A stretch of 46,525 nucleotides of DNA from Verrucomicrobiota bacterium (GTDB taxonomy: Bacteria; Verrucomicrobiota; Verrucomicrobiia; JADLBR01), in assembly GCA_029560585.1 (NCBI GenBank), contig JAKQKQ010000017.1, positions 1 to 46,525 of the forward strand. The letters are read 5' to 3'. The stretch's first letter is position 1. Each line of letters begins with the position of its first letter. Below are positions 9,470 through 18,241 of the stretch, in pieces. The notes under the pieces were generated by a model. That model had not been told where the DNA came from. It saw only the letters and a list, made by a program, of their open reading frames with translations, and searched no databases. Made by a program: the position numbers and the translations under genes.

Positions 9470-11554
9470 TCATTTCTTGGTCGCGCCGCCCGCGCCTCCG
9501 CCGCCCACGGGGAACATGCTCACCCGAAATCGCGTGCAGCCGTAAGGCACCAGAGTTATCGAGGCGGGCTTGCCGCCCTCGACCGGCGCCGCCGGCAACG
9601 GCTGCAGTTCGGTCGGCTGCCAGTCGAACTGGATCGCGGGGACGAGCATCTTCACGGGCGCGTCAAGCCCCCACGACCAATGCCCGGGCATCGGCCCGCG
9701 GAGCACCCGCGAGGCATCCGATGCCGACGCCGCATCCAGCGCGTAGTTGAACGCCGTCCCCCCCACCGGCTCGTTCGGGTCCTTGTCGGCGATCGGCAGC
9801 GCGAAGAGGAGAGGGCCATGGGTCACGCAGGCGAATGGATTGTGGATCTCGGTCAACTTCGAGAGCGCTCGTTTCTGGTAGTATTTGTCCTGGGGATACG
9901 GCGTCTCGTGACCCTCGATGATCTCGGTGTGCATCGGCAGTCGCAGGATCACCCGGTCACCGTTGGACCAGACGCGCCGGAGTCTCGCGAAACCCCTGCC
10001 GTCCACCTCCTGTGCAACCGGCCGACCGTTGACCTCGATCGACGGCCCGCGACACCACGCCGGGATGCGCAGGCATAGCGGGAAGTCCACTTCGCGCTCA
10101 GGCCTGACCGTCATCCGGATCTCCTCCTCAAACGGATAGGCGGTCTCGCACGTGATCTCCACCGCCGACCCATCGGCCACCCGCGCGCGTAACGAGCACG
10201 GGCCATACAGAGTGGCCGCAAGCCCGCGATCCTCGGTCGCCATCCACATGCCCATGATGAAATTCGGGATGATCCGGTTGCAGTTCCCGACGCAGCAGAG
10301 CACCGGATGCCCGATGGGCGTGAAACGGTAGCTATCACCCAACTGGCCGCCGGGACAACCAGGCCGATCGCCCGGAAATGTCATGCTCATCCGATTCGGA
10401 CTCTGGTAATAACTCATCGTTTGGAAATCGCGCGCGATCGGCGCGGGACCGGCATTGAAGAATACTTTCTCCATCCGGTCGGCCCACACCCGATCGCCCG
10501 TGATGCGCAATAGCCATTGAAAGGTCCACGGCCCCGCCGCGACGTTGCAGGTCTCCACGTTGCGCGTCGAACCAATGCCCGCGAGATACTCCTCGCCAGA
10601 TACGAGCCCCGACGGCAGCCCATGGCGTCGCTCCGCCAAGGCGATCGCTCCCAGTGTCGCGTCCAATAACCTGCGATCGCCCGTCCACGGATACATCAGC
10701 GCTGGCACGCGGACGTTTTCGTAGAAAATGACCGTGTGCCCGTGCGCGATCTCGCCACCATTCCATTGCGCGACGATCCTCTCGAAACCCGGTCGCCGGA
10801 CGGCCGCGATCGCATTGCCCAACACCTTTTCGTCGCCGCTCATCATGTAGGTGTCGAGCATCGGGTCCAGGTTGACCATGCCGTTGACGGGATAGAAACC
10901 CACCTGAAACTCCGGCAAGGGATAATCGCGATAGGCTTTGACGAGCGCGTCGAGGATGCGCCGCTCGCCCGTGGCCTGATAGTATGCGACCAGCGCGCGG
11001 CCCATGTGCGAGTGGGCCCAGTTGTTGAAAAGGCCGTTGACCTTGTCCATCTCCACGTCGAGGATCCCGCGCGGCCGCCAGTAGACAAACGATTCGCCGC
11101 CCCTGTTCACGCCATCCACCACGAGGTCGAGGCGCGACCGTGCTTTCTCGATGAGTGCGGGGTCGTCGAGGATGTAGGCCAACCGAACCAGCCCATCGAG
11201 CCAATAGGCGCACTGCTCCAGCGGCCAGCCCGTCCCATTCGCTTTCACGCCCTTTGCCTCGAAGTGGTAGCCCCGATATCCGTGCTTGAAAACGTCCGCG
11301 CGCTCGTCGAGGTGACCGGTGATACCCTCGGCCGCGGCGCGCGCCCAATCGTTCAACCAGCCGGCGGGCCGCACCGCACCTGGTGGCAAGGGGATGAGGG
11401 GGTATTGGATCTTCGGCCCCTTGGCCCCCGCGCACAACGCCCGCACATCTGCGCCCACCGCATCGCGACCGCGCGCGGATTCAGTCTGCTCGCTTCCCTG
11501 TAGCCAGGCGGCCGGCAACACCAGCATCCATCCAAAAGCCACCGTGCGCATCAT
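9470..11554 (-). CDS. Exported GH127 family glycosidase (beta-L-arabinofuranosidase-like)
   Basis: This protein has 694 residues from ATG 11554, which overlaps the upstream stop (ATGA) and begins a Sec signal (MMRTVAFGWMLVLPAAWLQG). The body matches the DUF1680/GH127 (alpha/alpha)6 family. In the characterised Bifidobacterium enzyme a Zn-bound Cys cluster (one E-x-C and a Cys pair) forms the active site. Here E334-T-C336 and C420-C421 fit that pattern and spacing. The family removes beta-L-arabinofuranose; other specificities exist in the clan, so arabinose is likely but unproved. It lies between the sugar porter and the isomerase-like gene. Confidence 0.9.
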   Translation of the reverse strand: MMRTVAFGWMLVLPAAWLQGSEQTESARGRDAVGADVRALCAGAKGPKIQYPLIPLPPGAVRPAGWLNDWARAAAEGITGHLDERADVFKHGYRGYHFEAKGVKANGTGWPLEQCAYWLDGLVRLAYILDDPALIEKARSRLDLVVDGVNRGGESFVYWRPRGILDVEMDKVNGLFNNWAHSHMGRALVAYYQATGERRILDALVKAYRDYPLPEFQVGFYPVNGMVNLDPMLDTYMMSGDEKVLGNAIAAVRRPGFERIVAQWNGGEIAHGHTVIFYENVRVPALMYPWTGDRRLLDATLGAIALAERRHGLPSGLVSGEEYLAGIGSTRNVETCNVAAGPWTFQWLLRITGDRVWADRMEKVFFNAGPAPIARDFQTMSYYQSPNRMSMTFPGDRPGCPGGQLGDSYRFTPIGHPVLCCVGNCNRIIPNFIMGMWMATEDRGLAATLYGPCSLRARVADGSAVEITCETAYPFEEEIRMTVRPEREVDFPLCLRIPAWCRGPSIEVNGRPVAQEVDGRGFARLRRVWSNGDRVILRLPMHTEIIEGHETPYPQDKYYQKRALSKLTEIHNPFACVTHGPLLFALPIADKDPNEPVGGTAFNYALDAASASDASRVLRGPMPGHWSWGLDAPVKMLVPAIQFDWQPTELQPLPAAPVEGGKPASITLVPYGCTRFRVSMFPVGGGGAGGATKK

Positions 11555-13395
11555 GTCTTTCGCCCTTTCTCTTGCCCGTGGGTTGCGACCATCCGATCGC
11601 TTCGTCCCCCGCAATGAGCGAAAATGCCCGTCCTCACAAAGGCTTTCATCGTCCCCATCTCACGGTTTGCCGGCCCCACGCCTGGCCGGATCGTGTACTT
11701 TCCCACCGCCGCCGGGACGATGAACGTCTCTGCGTAATGCACGACAAACGGAGCGAATGCACCATCGGGGCTCTCCACGACCGCTTCCTGGCCCTCCACG
11801 AGATTCAGCACATTCACGCCGCCGCGTTCGATCCCGCCCGTGTCGTGTGGCACTCGGCCCGAAAACCAATGCCGCCGGGTCTCTATGAACTCGCGCTCGT
11901 GCAGGCCCGTCCTCTCCTCGCGCCACCCTTCGCCCGAGGCGATCGCCACGACCCTGTTGATCAGGTTCTCCCTCACCCAGTCCGTGTCGCGCCCCCATTG
12001 GATGTTCGCGAGTCCGTGGTCCAGGTGGATCGGCCGGGGCCTCCCATCGAGCCCGAGCCGCGCCCAATCCCACATCTTGAACGTGAAAATGTAGGGCGTG
12101 GCGCTGATTTCCAACACCATGCTGTTCTTGCCCGAGCAATGGCACGTGCCCGCAGGGATCAGGAAATGATCGTGTTTCCTCGCGGGCCAGCGATTCACGT
12201 ATTTCGCGTCGTCGAACGGTGCCCCGCCCGCCTGCGCGGATGCCAACCCGCGCGCCATCGCAGCGCGATCGGCACCCGGCGTCAGGCCAAGGTACACGCA
12301 GGCGTCGGGAGCGGCATCCAGAATGTAGTAGCTTTCGTCTTGCGTGTAGTGCATCCCGAACTTCCACTGGATGTATTCGGTCATTGGATGCACCTGAAAA
12401 CTCAGGTTCCCCCCTCCCATCGTGTCCAGGAGGTCGAAGCGGATGGGAAACTCGTCACCAAAGCGCGCGTGGACGGCGTCGCCCAACAGCGCGCGGGGCC
12501 GATCGAAGACGATGTCGATCGCGGGGATCTCCACGCGATGCTCGCCCATGCCCAGCAACAGTGAATTCTCCTCCGGCACACAGTCGAAGCACCATGCGTA
12601 GTTTGGCGCCGTTCGATCGAGGTCGCACACCTCCTTCATCCACTGCCCGCCCCACGGCCCGGGATCAAAGAACGGCACGACCCTGAACGGTCGCCGCGTG
12701 GCTTCCTCCAGACCACGGCGCACGGCGTCGCCCTGGGCCAATTTCGGCGCGGCCCGATCATTCGTGTCCAGCAGGAAATCGAAACGCCTTAGCAGGGGCT
12801 TCTTCCATCGGTCGGCCACGCGCCAATCGATGAAGAACGCCCGCTTGTATTTTGCCCCGGGCGATTGCCCGGCGTTGCTGGCACCGAGGTTCCCAATCTC
12901 GCCCTGCCGCTGCCGCCGCTGGATCTCCCACCGGGCCAAATCGGCGTATAAGAGGATATCGCCGTCCGCAATCATACGCCCGCCCACGCCGACCACGAGC
13001 ACCACGCCCTCCGTCACCGCCGCGACCCGCGATTTGAATTCCGCCACGCGCCCCCCATCAAAGAACTCGGGTAACTCCAATGGCGACAGATAGCCAAACA
13101 CCGGATCGCCGCCGCCCAGCCATGGGGCGCAGAGTCGATCGATGTCGTCAGGCGGCTTTAGCGCCTCGGCCGATCGCAGGGAGAGCAAGGGCCGCAGTTC
13201 GCGCGCCAGGCAGTCGGCGACCCCCGCCTCGTCGACACCCGGGTAGCACTCCACGACCACCACCGCCCTCGTCGCCCCCCGCGCCGCGATCGCTTCGCGC
13301 AAACGCGTTCCGATCGCCCCCCAGCCCGAGACGCATGCCGCATCGGCCCCGGGCACCGCCAGAAACGGAGACCTGTCGTAATTCGATGCGCCCAT
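11551..13395 (-). CDS. Mannose-6-phosphate isomerase-like protein with a long N-terminal extension
   Basis: The protein has 614 residues, against about 300-420 for ordinary class I mannose-6-phosphate isomerases. The C-terminal half carries metal-site signatures: LSFQVHP (Q334, H336), QDESYYIL (E354) and IPAGTCHCSG. This fits Zn-dependent interconversion of mannose-6-P and fructose-6-P. Residues 1 to about 250 have no signature I recognise beyond a Rossmann-like hydrophobic strand (AVVVVECYPG) and a second hydrophobic run (VVLVVGVGG) near 120-130; it may be a nucleotide- or sugar-binding domain. There is no signal peptide, so it is cytoplasmic. GGAG lies 5 nt before ATG 13395; GTG 13401, overlapping the upstream stop as GTGA, is an alternative start. 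Confidence 0.8.
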   Translation of the reverse strand: MGASNYDRSPFLAVPGADAACVSGWGAIGTRLREAIAARGATRAVVVVECYPGVDEAGVADCLARELRPLLSLRSAEALKPPDDIDRLCAPWLGGGDPVFGYLSPLELPEFFDGGRVAEFKSRVAAVTEGVVLVVGVGGRMIADGDILLYADLARWEIQRRQRQGEIGNLGASNAGQSPGAKYKRAFFIDWRVADRWKKPLLRRFDFLLDTNDRAAPKLAQGDAVRRGLEEATRRPFRVVPFFDPGPWGGQWMKEVCDLDRTAPNYAWCFDCVPEENSLLLGMGEHRVEIPAIDIVFDRPRALLGDAVHARFGDEFPIRFDLLDTMGGGNLSFQVHPMTEYIQWKFGMHYTQDESYYILDAAPDACVYLGLTPGADRAAMARGLASAQAGGAPFDDAKYVNRWPARKHDHFLIPAGTCHCSGKNSMVLEISATPYIFTFKMWDWARLGLDGRPRPIHLDHGLANIQWGRDTDWVRENLINRVVAIASGEGWREERTGLHEREFIETRRHWFSGRVPHDTGGIERGGVNVLNLVEGQEAVVESPDGAFAPFVVHYAETFIVPAAVGKYTIRPGVGPANREMGTMKAFVRTGIFAHCGGRSDRMVATHGQEKGRKT

Positions 13396-13397
13396 GG

Positions 13398-15365
13398 TCA
13401 CTCCGCCGCCGGAAAGGTCGCGCGTCGCAAGAGGGAACTGCCGTGGGGCAGCAGCGTCACCTCGACATCGCCCCCCGCCGCGTCCCGCATCTTACCCCGC
13501 AGGCCCATCGGCGGGTGGCCCCATGGATCCAGCGAATCGTGCCCCTCCAACGCCACTGGCAGAAACGTGGCGTCCTTCGGCATCCGATAGTTCCAGGGAG
13601 CATCTTCTCTCGGCGTCACCTCGAAAGCATGAAAGCCGCTATCCTTGCCCCCCACGAGCCTGAGGTCTTCACTCACCTTGACGTCCGCCGGAAGCGGCAG
13701 CGAGTAGATGAGCGGGCCGCGAACAACGAACAGGTTACCATCATGGGCCCGCTCCATCCGCGGGCTGAAACGAAAATCCACGTGCACCTCTGCCGCCCCT
13801 TCCCATCGCCGGCTCACCTCGATCCGGCCGGGCAATTTTCGGATCGCCGCGCCGTCGCACGCCTCGACGCTAACATCGCCCGCGCCATCCGGCACGCGCA
13901 CCACCAGCGAAAACTCGACCGCCCGACTTGGCTCGACACGAAGGAGAATCGCGTCCCCAAACGGATATGCGGTCTCCTCCAGGATGCGGACCGGCACCCC
14001 GGCCACCTCCGTCTCCACGGCGCAGGGCCCGAAAAGCGCCGCCACCAGCGCGGGCCGGCCCGCCGCCAGATACCACATCCCCTCCACGTAGTACGGGAGC
14101 AGCCTCGTCGAGTTCAACGTGCAGCAGGCTGCGGCCCGATGGTAGGCGGCGTAGACGCAGCGCCCCCTGTGCAGCGTGCGGTCATCCGCCGATCGCTGAT
14201 CATCGTGACCAAGGTACTGCACCGCGACGTTAACCGGATGGAAGCGCGCGGCCTGGGCCGCGTTCAGGCACGTCCGCTCGGCGAATCTGGCCACCGAGAG
14301 ATCCCCCGAGTATGCCACGATCTGGTTCAACGACGGGATGCCCTCCGTCATCGAGCAGTACTCGCCCCACGTGTCGCCCGTCCCCTCGCGCCCCTTCACA
14401 TCTTCGTCGCCGACAATGTTGCCCGCCGGAGTGGTGTGGAGTTGGAGTTTGGTCAATGCGCTCGAGGCCGCCGCCCTGAAATCCTCGCGGCCAGTGAACG
14501 CGGCGCATATCTGCGCCATGTGGAGTCCCTCCATGATGTGCGGCGTGTGCTTCTGGAAATGGCGCCCGGCGTCCAATAGCGACCCCAATTGCATGTCGCC
14601 GTCCCGCACCTTGTGGCGCGAGTAATCCTCGTACAACCAGACCGCACCATCCCGGAATGCCGCCTTGCCCGTAATGCGGTAGAGCCACTCCAGGGTGTCC
14701 GTGAACCCCACCCCGTGCGACACACCGCCGTCGCGCTCTACCCCACGGCGCCCAAAGTACGTCCCAACCTTGTCCCGGTAAGTCGCCAGCGTCAGCGCCG
14801 CAGCTTTCTCCACCGCCTCCAATACCTCCCGCGATCCCGTGAACTCATGATACGCCAGCATCGCCTGGAATATCCGGCTCTGCGTCCAGAGTTCGCCATC
14901 CGCCCCTTTTGTCGGGAACCGCGTCTCGGGAGAATAGATCCCTATGTAGCCGTCGGGACCCCGCGCTGCGAGGATCGCCTCCATCCAACCCCTCGCCCTC
15001 TCCTTCAGCGCCTCGTTGCCAGTCAGGAATGCGAGGCGAACCATCGCGTCCTTCCAGTATCCCTCGTGCTCGCCCGCCCACCACGATTGTTCCTTGCTGA
15101 CCTCGTCCCCGTGCCTCACCTCAACGAAACCCGGTGCCCGCTTCTGTGCCGCGAAAAGCTCCAGTGAGACGCTCGTCCAGATCCGCTCGTAGGCGCCCGC
15201 CAGACCCTCCCCCAGATCCCGCCGCATCTGCTCCCTCATCCAGCCCTGCGGCATGACCGCACCCGCGCGCAAGGGCCTCAGCGGCGGCACCTCCCCGGAA
15301 TGTGATCCGGCCATCAGCCCGAGATGGGCGGCCCAAAGTATCATGACGCGGCCCCATGATGTCAT
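13398..15365 (-). CDS. Exported GH127-like family protein (DUF1680 type)
   Basis: The protein has 655 residues from ATG 15365, which has GGGGAGG at 7 nt spacing; in-frame ATGs at 15371 and 15389 are too close to or upstream of that site. A Sec signal covers about residues 1-24. Family blocks include WTQSRIFQAMLAYHEFTG and a catalytic cluster comparable to the neighbouring GH127: E335-Y-C337 and C414-C415. The two proteins are otherwise divergent, so this is a distinct subfamily rather than a recent duplicate. It probably removes a terminal furanose-type or related sugar outside the cytoplasm; specificity is not readable. It lies 36 nt downstream of the cupin gene and its stop overlaps the start region of the isomerase-like gene. 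Confidence 0.87.
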   Translation of the reverse strand: MTSWGRVMILWAAHLGLMAGSHSGEVPPLRPLRAGAVMPQGWMREQMRRDLGEGLAGAYERIWTSVSLELFAAQKRAPGFVEVRHGDEVSKEQSWWAGEHEGYWKDAMVRLAFLTGNEALKERARGWMEAILAARGPDGYIGIYSPETRFPTKGADGELWTQSRIFQAMLAYHEFTGSREVLEAVEKAAALTLATYRDKVGTYFGRRGVERDGGVSHGVGFTDTLEWLYRITGKAAFRDGAVWLYEDYSRHKVRDGDMQLGSLLDAGRHFQKHTPHIMEGLHMAQICAAFTGREDFRAAASSALTKLQLHTTPAGNIVGDEDVKGREGTGDTWGEYCSMTEGIPSLNQIVAYSGDLSVARFAERTCLNAAQAARFHPVNVAVQYLGHDDQRSADDRTLHRGRCVYAAYHRAAACCTLNSTRLLPYYVEGMWYLAAGRPALVAALFGPCAVETEVAGVPVRILEETAYPFGDAILLRVEPSRAVEFSLVVRVPDGAGDVSVEACDGAAIRKLPGRIEVSRRWEGAAEVHVDFRFSPRMERAHDGNLFVVRGPLIYSLPLPADVKVSEDLRLVGGKDSGFHAFEVTPREDAPWNYRMPKDATFLPVALEGHDSLDPWGHPPMGLRGKMRDAAGGDVEVTLLPHGSSLLRRATFPAAE

Positions 15366-15401
15366 CTTCATGCCTCCCCGTTTCCGCATTTTGTGATCAC
15401 G

Positions 15402-15809
15402 TCATTCCCCCTCTTTCGGCCGCCGGAAGTCATCCTCATACCGCGTGATATCCGCCTGCTGCCAGTCCCCGAACGCGACCTCCAGCACCCGCACCGGCCG
15501 GTCGCCAGGGCAAGAAAGCCGATGTTTTTCCTCCGCGCGGATCCAGATCTCCTCGCCGGCCCGACAATCCCGCGTCGATTCCCCAACCTGCACACGCGCG
15601 CCTTCATCCAACACGATCCAGAGTTCCGCGCGACCTTTGTGCGACTGGAGGCTCAGGCGCTGGCCCGGAAGCACCGTCATCAGGCTCACCGTGCACGGCG
15701 CGTTGTGCGCGTATTGACGAAATGAACCCCATGGGCGCTCCACAAAGGACACGGCTGGCGTCTCCGCCGGGATCTCAGTGGTCACCTGCATTGAATGTCG
15801 AATGTTCAT
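15402..15809 (-). CDS. Stand-alone cupin mannose-6-phosphate isomerase domain (type II PMI)
   Basis: This is a 135-residue cytoplasmic cupin. It corresponds to the C-terminal isomerase domain of bifunctional ManC/AlgA proteins but lacks the guanylyltransferase domain. Characteristic blocks are VERPWGSF, LPGQRLSLQSHKGRAELW (metal-binding His and Glu), then EKHRLSC and ITRYEDDF. Expected activity is mannose-6-P/fructose-6-P interconversion or a related phosphosugar isomerisation. The ATG overlaps the stop of the cupin isomerase gene (ATGA); Met 15791 is an alternative start. Together with the 614-residue protein it makes two unrelated PMI-type proteins in one operon. Confidence 0.82.
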   Translation of the reverse strand: MNIRHSMQVTTEIPAETPAVSFVERPWGSFRQYAHNAPCTVSLMTVLPGQRLSLQSHKGRAELWIVLDEGARVQVGESTRDCRAGEEIWIRAEEKHRLSCPGDRPVRVLEVAFGDWQQADITRYEDDFRRPKEGE

Positions 15810-16381
15810 TGTTGGATGTTGAGTCCGTCCCTCGCCACCATCGCCGGTTTCCCGTCCCGTTCGACCACCACCATGCGAAAGTTCTTGGCCGCGATCGCCC
15901 CGTAGTCGTGTCCCGCGTCCGCCGGATAGACGCCTATATACACCAGGGGCACCCGCCCCGTGTTGATGGTCCGGTGCGCCGCGTGACCCGGCACATACAC
16001 GACACGCCCCTGCCCCAGTGGCTCCATCCGACTCTCGCCCGTCGCCTCGTCCTCCAACAGCATGCACCCCTCACCGCGCAGGCCGATGTACACCTCCGCC
16101 GCGTCGCGCCGAGCATGCAGGTGCCCCTTGGTCATGAAATATTCGCCGCCGACCCTTCCAGGAAACAGGACACCCAGCCCATAATGCAGATCCCCCGCGC
16201 CATCTGCGGCCTCGACTCCCGAAACGGTGTACAGCAGCGGATCCTCCCCCGCCCTCAAAGCCGCGTACGCCGCGCGATCCGCGAAACACCCCGCCAGATC
16301 CGAGAGATGACGCCGCACCACGGGCGCGCCGACGATCACGCCCGCATCCAAATCAAGACAGGTGCTCAATTCAGCCCACAT
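15806..16381 (-). CDS. Cupin-type glucose-6-phosphate isomerase
   Basis: This is a 191-residue cytoplasmic enzyme of the archaeal-type (cupin) phosphoglucose isomerase family, which interconverts glucose-6-P and fructose-6-P with a metal ion. The signature is YFMTKGHLH with H87 and H89, followed by E96 in AAEVYIG and a further His in YVPGHAAH; these are the expected metal ligands. The length matches the family. Its start overlaps the kinase gene by 11 nt and its stop overlaps the next gene. Placed after a sugar kinase, it would funnel a hexose-6-phosphate into glycolysis. Confidence 0.88.
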   Translation of the reverse strand: MWAELSTCLDLDAGVIVGAPVVRRHLSDLAGCFADRAAYAALRAGEDPLLYTVSGVEAADGAGDLHYGLGVLFPGRVGGEYFMTKGHLHARRDAAEVYIGLRGEGCMLLEDEATGESRMEPLGQGRVVYVPGHAAHRTINTGRVPLVYIGVYPADAGHDYGAIAAKNFRMVVVERDGKPAMVARDGLNIQQ

Positions 16382-17369
16382 CGTGCGCCCTCAGGTGCTC
16401 CACGATCTCGTCCTCGCCGCGGATACCCATCATCCCCATCGCCAGCAGGGCGGCGCCCGCGACGGGGCTCAAGATGGGCCGATGAACCCGCGCCTCCGGC
16501 AATCGCCGCAGGATCGCCGATTCGATCATCCGCCTGTATCCCTCATCCTTCGTCCCGAGACCACCCGTGATGACGACATCCGGTCCCTCGCCCGTCGGCA
16601 GCCGCGCGTGATTTGCGCCCACCATCTCCGCCAGCAGGTCCGCGCCCCGTTCGAGAATCAACCGCGCCGCCCCATCCCCCGCGGTGGCCAGCGCGCTCAC
16701 CGCGGGCGCAAATGCCGCGATCTCCGACCGGCTCAAGCCCTCCTCATGAATCCGGCGCAGCACCTCACCCACCGAACCGATCCCCAGCCACTCGAATACC
16801 GCCGCGCGCAACGGCGTTTCCGCCTCCCGCCCGTCCGCCATCCGCGCCGCCGCGACCATGGCCTCTCGACCAAGAAAATAGCCACTGCCCTCGTCGGCCA
16901 GAACCGCGCCCCAACCACCCGACTGCCAGGATCGGCCCCCCGCATCCCGGCCGTAACACGAAGAGCCCGTGCCCACGACCAGCGCGATCCCCGGCCGCCC
17001 CGCCAATCCCCCGGCGAGCGCGATCCGAATGTCATGGTCCACATCGACCCTCGGCCCCCGCAGTCCGCACCGGCCCAACATCACGCGAAACGCATCCCGC
17101 GAGGCCTCCTGCGTCACACCCGCCAAACCCGCAAATGCCGCCCCCACGTCCCCGGCGCTCGCCCCCGCCTGCCCCAGTGCCCCCGAGATCGCCAGCCGCA
17201 GGTTCTCCGTCGCCACGTCCGCCCCCGCATGATGCACGTTCGTCAGCCCCGCCTCTCCCCACCCGACCACCCGACCCGACTCGTCCGCAAGACACGCCCG
17301 CGTCCGCGTGCCGCCGCCATCGATGCCCAGCACCAATTGGCTCCTCCGATCGCCCGCTTCAGTGTCCAT
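16371..17369 (-). CDS. BadF/BadG-type sugar kinase (N-acetylglucosamine kinase-like)
   Basis: This 332-residue cytoplasmic kinase belongs to the ASKHA superfamily. VLGIDGGGTRTRACL is the phosphate-1 loop. ALVVGTGSSCYGR is the phosphate-2 region, followed by GGWGAVLADEGSGYFLGREA, typical of N-acetylglucosamine kinases. VVITGGLG is the adenosine motif. It is the first gene of the minus-strand operon and is divergent from the DeoR regulator gene, so its substrate or product may be the inducer-related sugar phosphate. GlcNAc is the family default, but members phosphorylate other hexoses. AGG lies upstream of ATG 17369. Confidence 0.88.
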   Translation of the reverse strand: MDTEAGDRRSQLVLGIDGGGTRTRACLADESGRVVGWGEAGLTNVHHAGADVATENLRLAISGALGQAGASAGDVGAAFAGLAGVTQEASRDAFRVMLGRCGLRGPRVDVDHDIRIALAGGLAGRPGIALVVGTGSSCYGRDAGGRSWQSGGWGAVLADEGSGYFLGREAMVAAARMADGREAETPLRAAVFEWLGIGSVGEVLRRIHEEGLSRSEIAAFAPAVSALATAGDGAARLILERGADLLAEMVGANHARLPTGEGPDVVITGGLGTKDEGYRRMIESAILRRLPEARVHRPILSPVAGAALLAMGMMGIRGEDEIVEHLRAHDVG

Positions 17370-17476
17370 CGTACCTATCCGCCGTTGAGACGCGCGCCAG
17401 CAGCGCCCCCAACCCTGCGAAGAAAAAGCTTGCGCGTCAACCCAAATAATAACATTTTCTTACATAGATCACATTT
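17370..17476. promoter_or_regulatory. Divergent promoter/operator region between the sugar operon and the DeoR-family gene
   Basis: These 107 bases separate the divergent kinase and regulator genes. The regulator-proximal half is AT-rich. The hexamer ACATTT occurs at 17452-17457 and again at 17471-17476 (19-base offset), a possible direct-repeat operator. On the minus strand TATTAT (17451-17446) could be a -10. On the plus strand TACATA (17461-17466) lies about 10 bases before the regulator ATG, and no Shine-Dalgarno sequence precedes that ATG, which would suit a leaderless transcript. No good -35 was found for either direction. Confidence 0.4.
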
Positions 17477-18241
17477 ATGCTCGCCCACGAAAGACACCGC
17501 CTGTTGCTCCGCCGCCTCGAGGAAACTGGCGCCCTGGAGGCCCGAGGCCTTGGCGCGGAACTCGGCGTCGCGGCGATGACGATCTGGCGGGACCTCCGCA
17601 TGCTGGAGCGACAGGGCCTGTTGAAGCGGGTGCACGGCGGCGCGATCCGCGCGGATCGGGCGCAGGAACCGGAATTTCGCCAGAAGGAGGGCCGGGCCCT
17701 CGCCGAGAAACGCCGCATCGCGTCCACCGCCGCCCGGCTCTTCGTGCGCCCCGGCGACGTCATCCTTCTGGAGGGTGGCACGACCGTCGCCGAGTTGCTG
17801 CCGCATATCCCACCGCGCGGCCTCACGCTGATGACCAACAGTCTGCCGATTCTCTCCCGCGCGCAGGCGCTGGGGCGCGGATGGCAAATCCATTGCAGCG
17901 GCGGCGTCCTGAGCCCGGTCTCGGGCAACTTTGTCGGCCCCGAGGCCGTCCGTTTCTTCCATGGAAAGTATGCGGCAACATTCTTCATGAGCGCGACCGG
18001 CCTCGACCCGAAGACCGGCGCGCTCACCGACCCGAATCCCGTCGAGATCGAGGTCAAGCGCGCCATGGCCCGCGCCGCGCAGCGCGTGGTGCTGCTGCTG
18101 GATTCCCGCAAAATCGGCCTGCGCTCGGTCCAGGAAGTCATTCCCCTATGCGACGTCGACACGCTCGTGATCGACTGCGGCATCAGCGCGACCGACCGCC
18201 GGACGATCGCCCGCCGGGGTCCCCGCGTGCGAGTGTGCTAG
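17477..18241 (+). CDS. DeoR/GlpR-family transcriptional regulator
   Basis: This is a 254-residue regulator. Residues about 4-57 form the DeoR winged helix: LGAELGVAAMTIWRDLRMLERQG followed by the typical HGGA. The C-terminal DeoRC domain has GDVILLEGGTTVAELL, TLMTNS, GPEAVRFF and FMSATGLDPKTG, the sugar-phosphate effector fold. Family members usually repress sugar operons and release DNA on binding a phosphosugar. Divergence from the kinase gene makes the 12-gene operon the obvious target and implies autoregulation. ATG 17477 directly follows the AT-rich intergenic region with no ribosome-binding site in sight. Confidence 0.92.
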   Translation: MLAHERHRLLLRRLEETGALEARGLGAELGVAAMTIWRDLRMLERQGLLKRVHGGAIRADRAQEPEFRQKEGRALAEKRRIASTAARLFVRPGDVILLEGGTTVAELLPHIPPRGLTLMTNSLPILSRAQALGRGWQIHCSGGVLSPVSGNFVGPEAVRFFHGKYAATFFMSATGLDPKTGALTDPNPVEIEVKRAMARAAQRVVLLLDSRKIGLRSVQEVIPLCDVDTLVIDCGISATDRRTIARRGPRVRVC

